From contig NW_005179111.1 in assembly GCF_000350225.1 (NCBI RefSeq), positions 270,899-334,898 on the forward strand: a stretch of 64,000 nucleotides of DNA, read 5' to 3'. The notes beneath the pieces are model-generated. The model did no database searches, had not been told where the DNA came from, and saw only the letters and a list, made by a program, of their open reading frames with translations. Positions 35,677-46,623 of this stretch are shown here, piece by piece. This stretch comes from Chondrus crispus (Eukaryota; Rhodophyta; Florideophyceae; Gigartinales; Gigartinaceae). Within the stretch, counting starts at the first letter, position 1; each line of letters begins with the position of its first letter. Both the position numbers and the translations under genes were made by a program.

Positions 35677-36153
35677 CAGTAGTTCCTCCTTATAAGAATG
35701 CCTCATATAAGGATATCCTCGGTATAAGAATGCAAAACGCATCCACTGTTTTCGTTCCCGCAAAATTGACCCCAATTTCGAACATTTATTCATATTCTAT
35801 ACAAGAATACAACGAGAAAGATTTTTCAAAAATCTGGTACAGAACCAGCTACTTTTACAACAAAAATAAGGGCCAGTACAATATTCAGAAACCAGTAACG
35901 GCAGGAAATCCACCCGTTTCCTTTGGGGATGGCCGAATCCCCAAAGGAAACGGGTACTTACGTCGCCTGAGGCGCGATTTGCAGGCTGAGGAGGCCGCGG
36001 CCGGTCGCCAGAGTAGGATAGACGACTTTTTTAAGTTACAGTAATAGCTTAACTCTCCTGTGTTGGTAGGACCAAATCCTCATTAAAGAATATCCTCTAT
36101 ATAAAAATGGAAAACCCGTCCACCGGACATATTCTTATACCGAGGAACTACTG
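35677..36153 (+). mobile_element. Deleted pogo-type (Tc1/mariner) element, 477 bp, TA target duplication
   Basis: The ends are CAGTAGTTCCTC...TATAAGAAT and its inverse, flanked by TA on both sides (35675-35676 and 36154-36155). Ends starting CAGT, a TA duplication and TIRs of about 25 bp are characteristic of pogo/Tigger elements. Inside lies the C-terminal coding end of a transposase (see separate entry) and a perfect hairpin (arms 35912-35930 and 35937-35955, each ACCCGTTTCCTTTGGGGAT or its inverse). Most of the transposase is gone, so this is a non-autonomous deletion derivative. Confidence 0.75.
35939..36044 (+). pseudogene. C-terminal fragment of a pogo-type transposase with PIP-box-like tail
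   Basis: The last residues before TAA 36044 are RRLRRDLQAEEAAAGRQSRI followed by DDFFKLQ. The string QSRIDDFF fits the PCNA-interacting consensus Q-x-x-(I/L/M)-x-x-F-F. Pogo transposase is known to bind PCNA through a C-terminal motif of this kind. The catalytic domain is absent. Assignment rests on this tail plus the surrounding TIRs and TA duplication. Confidence 0.55.
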
Positions 36154-36907
36154 TATACGGGAAAGTACACGCGGTTGGCGACGAAGGTGAATGTCCCAGG
36201 CACGGCCTTCGATCAGATTTTCCATAGATAATATCTGTAAAACAGAAGATGATTGGTCCCAAGCACACGGATGTGAGAGGAATATGATAGTTTTCACAGC
36301 AAGGAAGAAAATAAAAAAGAAGCGACATTTGGGAAATGGTGGCACACATGACATCCTTCATATCATTTGGTAGAATATGAAGAGAGATTAAGGACTTTCA
36401 TTGTTATGACATCAGAATATAAGAAAAAGTGGTCGATATGTCAAATCGTATTGGCAGGAGGTCCGCATATTTCATGCAATGGCAATGAGTCAACATAATC
36501 CTCAACATGAAAGCGAATCACTAGACCCTTAGCACAGTTGGGAGGGGACTGCCAAACGTGCCAATCATATGCTAGGGCAACCATGTCAGACTGTAAACAT
36601 CAAATTGATTGCATAATTTGATGGCGACAGTCGAAATGGAGAATATTCAGTTGAATCATCGCTGGTCAACATAACACGTAGCAGTACTGTGCGTCTACAG
36701 TAAAAATAGAAGTGGACGGAGACTTACGAAAAAGCCCGCCTCTTTTGGAAACATGCCCATCATTGCGCATTTAAACCCCACCCTTCTAGACAACCTCCAG
36801 ACCGTACACCCCCATCCCTTCCCTCACCACACTTTCCCTTGCAGATCCCCTCTTCCCTCATCACACCTTCCCTGGCAGATCCCCTCTTCCCCTTCCGAGG
36901 CTCAACC

Positions 36908-38145
36908 ATGCCTGCCATCACCCAGACACAGGCCGCAACTGCCCTTCAGCTACTGGCAGATGCAGCCGTTGAACGCAACAACGAAATAAATCGTTACGAA
37001 CAAGACGACGACGTGGAAACTGATGAGGAGGTTGACTCCGAATCGCCTACATTTGACAGGTTTTATGAACAGGGTGGCTCAGCGGCAATTATCGAAATGA
37101 CAAATTTCGATCCTACACAGTTTCTCGGCATTTGGTGTGGCTTTGAGGAACTAATCATGGCACGGTACAACACGGGCCGTGGCCGAAACTCCGTGCACAC
37201 AGGGAAGGACGTCTTGTTCATGACGTTATGCGTCATGAAGCACGGGGGTCAGTGGGACTTTCTCGCAAAAATGTTTGGTCTAAAAGGTCCCTCTTTTGAG
37301 AAGCTCATAATGAAATTTGTCGAGATCATATCACTCCCTGTGTATCAGCATTATGTTGAGGCTCAAGCTGGAAAGTGGACCATGGACAAACTGTATGAGA
37401 GCCGCCGAAATTTTCGTCAGTATCCCATGGCTCTTTATGCCACAGATTTGACGTTTCAGCCTAGCTTCCGCCCGAGTGGAAGTATGGAGGAGGGAAAGAA
37501 ATATTTTAGCGGAAAACACAAGCAATATGGCTACAAGGTCGAAGTCTCGGTATTGCCGAATGGGCTTGCTCTGTGCTGCAGTGAGCATGAACCGGGATCA
37601 GTGTCTGACCTGACCCTGTTCCAGCGCATGCAATATCTGCACACAAAGCAGCTCACGATGGGCCCTTGGCAGATAAGTTCGAGAGAAGCTGGAGCGTGCT
37701 GGTGGATAAGGGCTACCAGGGGGCTTCTGAGTTTTGCCGGGTCATACACCCAAAAAAGAAACCAGTAAAGGGTGTGCTGACACCTTCAGAGGTGAAGGTA
37801 AATCGAATGATTTCTAGCGATCGAATTATTGTCGAGAATTTTTTTGGGCGGCTGTGCGGGTTATGGACTGTAATGAGCACAAAGTGGAAATGGAATGAGT
37901 CTTCTTATGATTCAATTTTTAAACTGTGTTTGGGCATGACAAATTTTCACATCCGTTGGTCGCCACTTCGCGAGGGCGATGGCCAGCTTTACCGACAAAT
38001 AAAAACCCGGTGGTACAGGATAGCAGAAAGTCAGGCAGAAAGAAGGAAGTATGTGCAGGCAACGTACAGGGAAAAGAGGAGGAGGAGGATGGACATTCAA
38101 TTTAGAGCTACCTGTGTCCCAGACCGCCAGCCTGATAGTTATTAA
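36908..38145 (+). pseudogene. PIF/Harbinger-type transposase (DDE Tnp4 family) with one frameshift
   Basis: The start at 36908 (CAACCATGC) is preferred over the upstream ATG at 36839 because it begins a normal acidic N-terminus (MPAITQTQAATALQLL). A helix-turn-helix-like region follows (GRNSVHTGKDVLFMTLCVMK). The DDE core has D in YATDLTFQPSFRP, the stretch YFSGKHKQYGYKVEVSVLPN, D in PGSVSDLTLF, then GYQG and the E in SDRIIVENFFGRL. Two-thirds of the protein is in one frame to about 37660. A one-base shift there puts the GYQG and catalytic-E part in the next frame to TAA 38145. Harbinger elements normally also encode a Myb-like partner; none is recognised. TIRs were not located. Confidence 0.85.
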
Positions 38146-38598
38146 ATGGCACCCAATTCCTATCCGCTTTCTTACTCGCAGTGCTCGCCGCCTCCCTGGA
38201 CCTCTTCGCCCCCTTTCAGTAAGAGAACCGCATCCCCAGCTTCACCTATCTACGCAAACGCGCCGCGTAAAGTCCCCCCCGCCGCACCCCAGCCCCCCGT
38301 CCCGCGCCAGCCCGGCGACGAGGACGAGGATTCTTCGGCCCAGGACCAGCCGCAAACCCCCCCCCCCCCAACGACCGTCGTGGACGACGAAAACAAGAAC
38401 GATGTGGAGCGAGGCGCCGGAGGGGAGGCGTGCCTTGCACATATGGTCCAGAAGCTCTGGAGTCGGTGTGGATCGCTGTGTGTCGTCGCTATCATTGACC
38501 TACCAAGTAGATACCGAGGCCTTGCTCAGGTGTACGGTGTTTACAGTATCCGGAGTTGCATTTCCTTGACGTCTCTGTTTGTGCCCAGTTGCTTTTAG
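38146..38598 (+). CDS. Proline-rich open frame directly after the Harbinger transposase
   Basis: The frame's ATG at 38146 touches the stop codon of the transposase (TAA then ATG). It encodes about 150 residues: Pro/Ser-rich, with an acidic patch (GDEDEDSS) and a proline run encoded by long C tracts. A second frame over the same DNA is equally open, which is a sign of compositional bias. It may be part of the element's second gene or simply C-rich sequence. Low confidence. Confidence 0.25.
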   Translation: MAPNSYPLSYSQCSPPPWTSSPPFSKRTASPASPIYANAPRKVPPAAPQPPVPRQPGDEDEDSSAQDQPQTPPPPTTVVDDENKNDVERGAGGEACLAHMVQKLWSRCGSLCVVAIIDLPSRYRGLAQVYGVYSIRSCISLTSLFVPSCF

Positions 38599-38639
38599 TT
38601 TTCTCTACTGTAAATAAACCTGGGAAAAAACGAAGAATT

Positions 38640-39730
38640 TGGCAATTTACATAGTCTTTTGTGTATATATCGGTCTTTGGTTAAGAGACCTACTGTACAC
38701 AATTTACATTTTAGTCTTTTTCGGTCGTCAGCACACCATAATTTCTGGGATAGAAGTACACATCACAATTTTAATGGAACTCGGTGTCACACATCCTGGA
38801 TTTTCATTGCAAACAGTGCATTTCAACTCCCATTTTTTCGAAACGATACACATAGCGAAATTAATTAGCGGCTGCGGTCCATTCTCGGACTTCATCGGTA
38901 ATCGGTACACCAAACCTGGCGGTGACAATACGAAGATGCGAATGTTTCGGCATTTTGTTGCGAAATGTATGTAAGAATATTCCCGTCGTCGTCGGACATT
39001 CACCACCGCCGTCGATACCCATCCTTACGAGTGTGTCGCACCCGACAGCGCCCTACCTTGGCCATTCGCTTCTGCAGTATACATCATTTGCCATTTCATG
39101 TCAGGTATGTTTCCCCTCCGCCATTATACAATATAAAACCACCGTTTTCCATTGCGAAGCATTGCGGCCTGCATTGCCATTACTATTTGAGCACCAGCAC
39201 CGTTTTGCCATACTTTTATATGTCCACTTTTAACCACTCCTAGATCAACTGCGGCGACCATGTCGTATTGTAGTAACTCGTAACACCGAACTGCAGTTAA
39301 ATCTCACTGTTTACGCTGATGTCCATTTACGTGGTCATTATGACGGCCATGTCCAGAAATTCCCAAAAAAGAATCTAAAGGAAATGTAGTGATGGTTCAC
39401 AAAAGCGAGGGTATAGGATAGGATAGATTCATGCTATCCTAAAACGGATACAAACATGGCTACATATGCAGCTGTGGTCAAAATGCCACTGTGCAACTAG
39501 CCGGTGGTATCTGTCGTTGAACGCGGTTCGTAGGCTCGCGCAAGGCTGCACGTGAGCACATTCTAACGTGTGGCGGAGCAAGCGCGGGAAGGGTCGAAGA
39601 CAGGAGGAGGAATAGGACAGAGAGAGAGGGGGCAGAAAGAATGGCTAGGCGGAGCACCTTAGCGAGCGAAGACGACCAAGCGGATTGTTTACTTCTGACT
39701 TCTATTCTGTCCCTCTCTCTCTAATCATGC
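38640..39730. other. Intergenic stretch, nothing recognised
   Basis: No supported gene. A short imperfect inverted repeat (TAGGATAG...CTATCCTA, near 39410-39440) and a CT-rich tract near 39700-39722 are the only visible features. Confidence 0.4.
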
Positions 39731-39734
39731 CTCA

Positions 39735-40752
39735 GGGCCTCCTTTAAGACAGCATGGACGGGCATGTTTGGACATGTATGGACGTCAGCGTGCACCTGAT
39801 TGGTCCATTTAAGACTTTTCTTAACAGTATGATGGCACACACAGAGTTAAAATAATGGCCTCTGTCACCACCAACGTGCCATACAAGAGAACACCATTGC
39901 CTGTCGCCTCCCGCATAAGTGCGAATGAATTAAATCTAGATCCAATTTAGCATATAATAAAATTCAATTTAATCATTTTATTGATGTCCCCGAATGCCAG
40001 TACACTGGGGTCGCGATATAGTGCCTCCCTGCGTCAGTAGGCCGAAAACGGCACTATATCGAACCAAGCACTGTAAGATAATGAGATTGGCGGCTTTTTT
40101 GCAGCCACTTCCTTGCATCACTGCTCAGAAAGACCGATGGCAAGACTCCATCACTCATACTTTGCATCTTCACTACAGACTCTAATCAAGCACTTATGTC
40201 ATTAGTAGCTTCTGAGCCGTCGCATTGAATTCCTCCATTTTCGCAGCGATAAATGCCAGCCTACACTTTTGCAGATGTCCAATTGCATCATCGGCCCTGC
40301 CTTTTTCCGACATAGTCTCTATTCTAGTAAGCAACTGCATAATATCTATCCGCGGCGGCAGCGGCTCTCGGGCAGTACGTCCGTCCAACTGCCTCTCTGG
40401 AGACCCTTAGTTTTTGGCTCAAAATTCGTGCCATCCGCAAATGGGTATCACTATATCGGAGCTGGCACTAACAAAGATGGCAATATATATCGCCACCCCC
40501 CTGTACACCTGAAAAAAGGCGGGAGGCTGGCAATCGAAGGAGATGCGATTCGTCTCCCAACAGAACCAAACCAAGATCCAAAACACTTCCTTTCTACCCT
40601 CTTCCTTATCGATAGCTCGGTATGATGCACCCTTTGATTTACGAATCACGGCGCGCTGACACAATACATTACATTATTGGACATGTAATATTTTGAAAAT
40701 TGCAAAAATATACATGCACCCATGGCTGTCCAGGCTGTCTTAAAGGAGACCG
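39735..40752. mobile_element. ~1-kb inverted-repeat element
   Basis: The 21 bases at 39739-39759 (starting CTCCTTTAAGACAGC) match the reverse complement of 40728-40748 at 20 of 21 positions. This gives terminal inverted repeats about 1 kb apart. The target duplication is not clear; CCTCA occurs near both outer edges but does not abut equivalent bases. A short minus-strand frame inside (40194-40388, with DDAIGHLQKCRLAFIAAKM) may be a transposase tail but is not assigned. Confidence 0.5.
40001..40075. mobile_element. 75-bp MITE-like hairpin nested in the ~1-kb element
   Basis: The segment runs from TACACTGGGG to CACTGTA. It has perfect 12-bp arms CGATATAGTGCC (40014-40025) and GGCACTATATCG (40050-40061), with outer parts that still roughly pair. 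TA at both outer ends would fit a mariner/pogo-type insertion. Confidence 0.45.
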
Positions 40753-40940
40753 ACCCTCACTTGCCGCTTCTGCGGGGACGACGAGCGCGACGGTCGAGTG
40801 CTCGACGGCGCGCTCAGTTCGATCCTAAATTCTGAATAAATTAAATAGCATGTGGCAAAAACTTACTCAAAATTAGGTCTACAGAACCGGCCGGCGGTGA
40901 ACGGAAATCAGCATGCAGAGTGCATATCCCTAATACCTGC

Positions 40941-41020
40941 CATGATCAGTAGTATACTGATCAAGAGGCATTTTTGACAATTTTGTGATTTCAGCCCCAT
41001 GATCAGTATAGTGATCAACA
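40941..41020. repeat. Left subterminal palindromes of the DDE/exonuclease transposon
   Basis: Two versions of the palindrome (CATGATCAGTAGTATACTGA at 40941 and CATGATCAGTATAGTGATCA at about 40999) lie 13 and about 71 bases inside the left end. They are candidate transposase binding sites. Confidence 0.6.
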
Positions 41021-41073
41021 GACCCGTTTGTAGGGGTATTTTAGAACGTCCATAAAGAACCAATCGCATCCAT

Positions 41074-41482
41074 ATGCATGTAAATGACTCCGTAACCACA
41101 CTGAGCTCGCTGAGTGGAAGTAACCCGATTTTCGAGCTCTCAAATCGGTGGTGGCAATCCAAACCTGTGTCTCTCCCAGCACTTGGGTTCTTGGAGATGG
41201 ATTCCATAGTTCCTGAGGCTGTTCTTGTGCCCACAACGCCTTTACAGATCACCGGCAAATTGACAGGAGCTAGCGCAAACGATACGCAATGCACAGCAAC
41301 TGCAGGTGGGGCATTTGAAGAGGGCGCTGGCGGTCGTGGGAGAGGCCGTAGTGCGGATTTCAATCAACGAAGTGGGAGCAGTCTTAGGTCAGCCGCAAGA
41401 CGCAGAAGAGGGAGAGGAGGCTCAAGGGGGCGTCCGAGAGGAAGACGTTCCCATTCTTCTGGTCAAGATCAGGGGAGGGAAG
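41074..41482 (+). pseudogene. N-terminal part of the DDE/exonuclease transposase gene, cut by retrotransposon B
   Basis: The open frame from 41074 (likely start ATG 41197, MDSIVPEAVL) runs to the insertion point. It ends in an Arg/Gly-rich tract with RGRGGSRGRPRGRRS, which contains the RGRP core of an AT-hook and suggests minor-groove DNA binding. The retrotransposon duplicates GGAAG here. Counting codons across the insertion, with one copy of the duplication, keeps the frame with the part starting at 54663, so the gene was still open at this point when B inserted. Confidence 0.75.
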
Positions 41483-42145
41483 TGTAGTATAACACCCCCC
41501 AACGGAGAGGGGTGTATACTCTGCTCGACGTAGACCCCATACGAGGGGCGAGAAGACGGGGACAACACACAGCTAACGGGACATGGAAGCGGGCCCTGGT
41601 AGCGTGGTAGAGCGGGACGGTCGGGGACGAGCGTACGCGCGGGCCGATGTACGCCTCGACGCCCCGGAGCAGCACTGGGTAACGTACTAGCACTGACGGG
41701 CGGAGGCGGATCTACGCTCGCTCGCGTACGCGGCTGTCCCCTACCCGCTTTGTCCCGGTTAACGCGCGCGAAGGCGGATCGCGCTCGTTAGTTAAGCTGG
41801 AAGACGGACCTAGGCGGTAGGTCGTGGACAAGTCCGTCCTTATCCACCTACCCCGCCGCCCGTCGCGCTCGTATTTAATGTATACAATGCGTCTATCATA
41901 ATACTACAGTACCGGTATGCTGTAGTAACTTACTGTAGCGCGGGTCGTCCCGCGCTGTAATGCTGTCAGCCGTCGGGGCTGACAGCACACGTGTGGGACG
42001 CGTACTGTGCGCGCGGTGGTACGCGCCTCCTACACGTGTACGCGTGTGGTCCCGCGTCCTTCGTACACGTGGTGGTACACGTGTGCGCGCGTGTGGTTCG
42101 TATTGATCCGATCTAAATCTAATCGCGAACCGCCGTTATGTCACA
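41483..42145 (-). repeat. 3' LTR of retrotransposon B
   Basis: 663 bp, aligning end to end with 53995-54657. Its centre carries many palindromic CACGTG-type strings (ACACGTGT repeated near 42030-42090) and the string TATTTAATGTATACA. Confidence 0.95.
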
Positions 42146-44455
42146 CGGCCCCCTCCTCAAGAGTGAACGTCCGCGTTCACCCTTGAGGAGTGAGAGAACC
42201 ATGTCCGACCCGGTCGCTTCCCGAGCCTTGGTCCTGTTCCCCCGCTATACGGCGTATTCCCCCGCGTTGATCCGCGATCGCCTCTCCCCTGTCTGCGTCT
42301 CGGTCCTCATCCGCGCACCCCTTTCCTTCGCCTACATCGGCTTCTTCCCGCACATCGGTGCGGACGTCGTTCACCTTCCTCGCCCGTACGCGGGCTTCCA
42401 CGTGTTCCTCATGTCTCCTCCTCCCGCGGGTCATCCCGCTGTCGACTCCCCGCTGTCCCCTTCATGTGGGGCTTCCTCCGTGGCACCCCTCGCACTTCCG
42501 CCGCTCCCTAGGGCGTCCGGGCCCCCGTGTACAGTACCCGTCCCGGTCTCTACCGGGGTCTCTGTTACGCTTCCCCTTCGCGTAGAGGGGTTCTTTCCTT
42601 CCGCGGCGCCCGCGTTGCCGCCTTTCCAAAAGTCGCGCGGACCTTCCGGGTCCGCGTCATCGGTTGAATTCCGTCCGGCCTCTGCGATGGGCGCGGTACA
42701 GAAGGGAGGAGAAGACGACGGAGCGGTCCCCGACGGGTCCGCTTCCGTGGGGTCACCCGATGCAGAGCGCGCTAACGCGGCTTACAAGCCGCGCAGTGGG
42801 TCTTATGGGGCGGGGGGGAGCTGCCGACAGCCCGGCGCCCTGCCCCAGAAGTGTCGGAGCATGCTCGACGCCAGCGCGGAGTTGGCCCACGACACCACGC
42901 AGTGATTTGGTGCTCCTCTGGAGCGCTCGATGTCGTTACCGGTTGAGCGACTGCGGTTCCCGTGGCATCGACACGCCCGATCGGAGATCACGCTTGCCGA
43001 ACTACTGTCCCGCGACTCCTTGCGTCCCGACCTCATGCGTGTCCGACGCATCTACGAGGCGGGTCGTGTGGACGAGGCCGACCTTGTCCTCGAGAGGTTG
43101 ACGAGTGAAGGCGGGGGAGTCCCGCATCAACTCACCGACGCGATCCCCGGGGACAGGTCCTTCGCGTACAGCCTCGGTGAAGTTTCGTATGTAGACCGTA
43201 TGGCTGAACACTTGTTCGGTCGTCTCCTTGACGGCCCGCGGCGTTCCGTGTTCTCGGAAGTGAAGGAGCTATTCGTTAGCCCTCGACCGTACGCGTATTC
43301 AAAGACCCGCGTGGCCTTGCAAAAGTCCGCTAGCTCACTTATGCGGCTCCACGCCATTGCCGTGTCGCCCCACGATTGGGCGACATACCGCCATCGTGAG
43401 GAAGAGGACGGTCGCGTTTTTAGATCGGCGTCCTTTGAGCACGGCATCACTGCAAGGGATTTCCCCGATCTGCCGGAGACGCTGCGGAAGTCCCTTCCAT
43501 CCTTCGGGGTCCACCGGCACCTTCCCTATGCTTAAAGCATTTCGGGTTTGCGTGCTCCGACCCACGGCACCCCGCCTACGCTGAATTAATGCACAACGTC
43601 GAGTGTGAGTGAGCATGGGCCCTAGGGAGCGCGTTTATGACCGAGGTCCATGTCAATCGTCGCGTGTTTGTCCAACCTATCGGGGTCCTCGCGTTTCTTG
43701 GGAGGGTCGCCGTCAACCTCCCCGACGTGCCCCTACATCCTTTAGAGACGCACTCCAAACACGCGACGTGGAGCTTCGCGTCCGTACTTTCACTCATGCA
43801 TCGCGCGTGCCAGGTGCCGGAGCGTACGCGGCGCTCGTGGACCGATTACACCACGGGCGAGCAAAGTTCCTTTCTACTGTACGACGCGCGGTCCGACTCC
43901 TTCGTAGCGAAGCCGGCCTCTCCCCAGTCCTCGCCGACCGTCGCGGGGAGAGTGGCCGGTGTGGGCTCCGCCCGTGGCGAGGCTCAGCGGAAGCGGTACC
44001 GAGAGGTGGACCGCGACACCTCGGCTTTCGTGCCGTCGCGCTTGACCCACTTACAGTCACCCAATACGTCCGGGGTATTTTGTCAATTCGCGTCGGAGGT
44101 TCCGCCCGTACCTCCTTTGAACTTGGCACGGCAAGGACCTTTGCCCTCTTCCGCGACGCCGCAGCTCATATTGTCGCCGGGGGATATCTCGGCGATTCCC
44201 GAATTGACTCGCGCCCTCGGTACGGCGTCCCATCGCGTTTCGAAGGTCGGTGGGCTGCTAAGCACCCTCGCGAGCTGGTACCTTACGCGCAGCGCCGAAG
44301 CGTATCGTATCGATGCAGAGCGTGAAGCCCATGCCGCGGACCTTCACCGCGTTCGGGAGGCCTTGGACGATTTCCGTAAATCGTCCCTTCGACAGTCCGA
44401 GGCCTTCGACTGGGCGATGGCGGATCGTGACCGATACCGCCGCGAGCGAGACTAA
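42138..44455 (+). pseudogene. Antisense gene of retrotransposon B, ~770 codons
   Basis: On the strand opposite gag-pol a frame starts inside the 3' LTR (ATG 42138; a better context is ATG 42201, ACCATGT). It runs to about 43525 with only one stop, a TGA at 42903. A one-base shift near 43525-43534 leads into the next frame, which is open to TAA 44455 except for a TGA at 43610. Content: a Pro-rich, partly hydrophobic N-terminus; a charged helical middle (RRIYEAGRVDEADLVLERL); a conserved-looking Cys/His/Trp region (FGFACSDPRHPAY); a disordered linker; and a C-terminal coiled coil (about the last 80 residues). Both TGA codons could be former TGG. I recognise no family and see no clear similarity to the antisense protein of A, apart from the equivalent position. 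Confidence 0.65.
42146..42180 (-). promoter_or_regulatory. Polypurine tract with duplicated pol tail at the 3' LTR of B
   Basis: Read on the minus strand, GAGGAGGGGGCCG (42146-42158) abuts the LTR and is the natural plus-strand primer. Just upstream, 42157-42180 repeat the last seven codons and stop of pol with one mismatch. A second set lies at 46612-46647. Confidence 0.75.
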
Positions 44456-46611
44456 CTCCGTGCCGCCACACAGCGAGGAGTCGCGCTTGCCCGCCACTCT
44501 GGCGCGTCCGCGTTGCGTCCCATAATGCCGGACCCTTACGCCGGACAAGCATACAATTCCGTTCACGCCGGGGAGGGTGGCCCTCATGGCGCGTCGGCCC
44601 GCGCTTGGCCACGGCACAGTGAGGTCACCATGCCCTCGTTGGAGGAGCTAAGGACAGAGGTGCCCCAGCACCCGAGCTACTGTCCTCAGACCTCCCGCGT
44701 CTCTGATCCGTCGGGGGCGCCTGATGGCCCGAGCCAATAAGCGTGACGTCCCCGCACGTCCTGTAGACCTCGGAATTGACGATTCGATCCCCGCGTTCGC
44801 GTAAAATTAGTACACCCCCTTTCTTCATAACTTTCGTGGACTCCTTCTCCGCGTTGACGTCGGCACGGGAGGCCCCGCGTCCTTCGAACCTTCCTATCTC
44901 GTCACGGCGAGACGCGGCGTTCTTGTGGCGGCCCGTCTCGCGCCACCCGCGCGGTGCCGTCTCTTCCTCGTGGCATGGCCGTCGGCCCTCCCTCGCGTTA
45001 CGCAGAACCCGTGGTCGCGATCGGGGTTTGTCCCTTCCCCATCGGGAGGGACACGCGGAGCCTCGTATCCGCGTCGACCGCGGATATCGAGCTTCGAGGT
45101 TCCGTCCACTTCGCGTTGGTCTTGATAGCGGCGGTTGATCGTCCCTCGAGGACATCTTACCTGTCCCCCTTTTTTTCGCGGGTCTCGTCCGACCTTGATA
45201 CCCCCCGCGCGCGGGGGATCGCGGTGGCCGGCGCGTGTTGCGAAGCCTTACCCCGTCGTCCAGCTCGTGTCGCTAGCGCGGCGACCCTTCCTTCCTCGTG
45301 TCGTGTCCTTTCGTCCACCCCATCCGAGGGGGTGGTAAGGGGGGGTCGCATCGACGCCTGAGTTCTTCCTCTCGTACTGCGCTCTCCGCGGTCACGACTG
45401 CCGGTCATCCCTTCCCCGTCGGGAGGGATTTGAGGGGCCTTCCCCTTATTTCGCCCCGTGTCGCGCGCTCGAAGGCACTATCGTATCAGAGCGCGAAAAG
45501 GCCAGTGCCTCGGGTGGCTGGTCGCCGGCCACAGTAGTTTTCTTCGGCTCGCCTGACGTAGGACGAGCCGCGTGACTGTAGATGCGTCGGCGGTGGTGCG
45601 GCGAGCCGTTGAATCTGCGTCGTAGCCCGCCCCGGGCGGCCCGAACGCGACCGCACCGGCATGTAGGCATGGGGGAAAGGTCGGGGACCCCGCCCCTATC
45701 CCTCCTCCGTGCGGTGTGGTTCTTACCCCACTGAAGGGCGGTGCTTTCCGCACGCTGATCTCCGCTGTGAAATTGCGTGTCGCCCCTGACGACACTTGTC
45801 CTGTCGGTCGTATGCGCACGTGCGCACGCGCGCACGTGCGCCTCACCCTTCTGTACGCCCTCCCTTTTTTGATTATTTCCGGAGGCGGCGGCGGTTTGCT
45901 GCCTGGCCCTCGGCGGCGGTGGCTTGGCATACAGTGTCATTCGGACCGCATTTTTCACCTATTTTTGCAAAAATAAACGGACCATGGTCCGTTCCCCAAA
46001 TTATTTCGGGTACGTGGTAATGGATGGACCTGGGGTTCGGGCGGCGCGCGCGGCTTTTTAGTTTTTGGAGGCCCCCCCCTTTTCCCATCGGTATCTCTTC
46101 GGTCGTGCCCGGTCGCGGGATCGTGAGTCTCCCTACGAGTGGAGCTCGTCGCGACCGTTCGCGTCATTTCTTGGCTAGGAGGGTTACGTCGCCCTCCTAC
46201 TTCTCGTTGGCAACTACGCGACACGCTTCGTTACCAGCGGTTCGAGCCGCTTGGTATTTGTGTGTCGCGCAGTGAGCTTGGACTGTCCATACGTATTGGC
46301 GTCGCTCTTGTTTTCCGATTCGAGCACTCAATCGGCGAGTGTTATCGTGACGCTCTCGCGTATCTTGGGAGATTGTATGCTCCCCTCCTGTACTTGATGT
46401 TCCAGGGCTTGCCATTTTTGTTGTACAGTCCGTACTGTCTTCGCTTTTCGCGCTTTGTTGACGACGTCGGTCGTGTTCGATGAGCTTGACGGTCAATACG
46501 TTTTGGCTTCTCGCGCTTTCGTTGGCCGCCCCGGGTGGGTACGTTTGTCCGTTCGTACGCGTCATCTGTTCCTAACCGCGACGTGTTAATTACGCGGTGA
46601 CGAAGCGGTTG
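44456..46611. other. G+C-rich part of the B module without supported gene
   Basis: About 2.1 kb between the antisense gene and the end of pol. Many overlapping frames exist because stops are rare in this G+C-rich sequence, but none shows a domain. CACGTGCGC-type palindromes occur near 45815-45842. Confidence 0.45.
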
Positions 46612-46623
46612 GGGGCCCCTTTC
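46612..46623 (-). promoter_or_regulatory. Second purine tract, directly after pol of B
   Basis: On the minus strand the pol stop codon is followed at once by GAAAGGGGCCC. This resembles the purine tract beside the 3' LTR and follows the same pol-tail codons. It is probably the ancestral 3' purine tract, now left behind 4.4 kb from the LTR. Confidence 0.6.

Noticed and set aside
40194..40388. 65-codon minus-strand frame with helical, gene-like sequence
   Set aside because: It could be a transposase tail, but it is too short and isolated to assign; mentioned only within the ~1-kb element.
44625..45958. Minus-strand frames of 150-176 codons in the B module
   Set aside because: Three or more frames are open over the same G+C-rich DNA, none with domains; stops are simply rare there.
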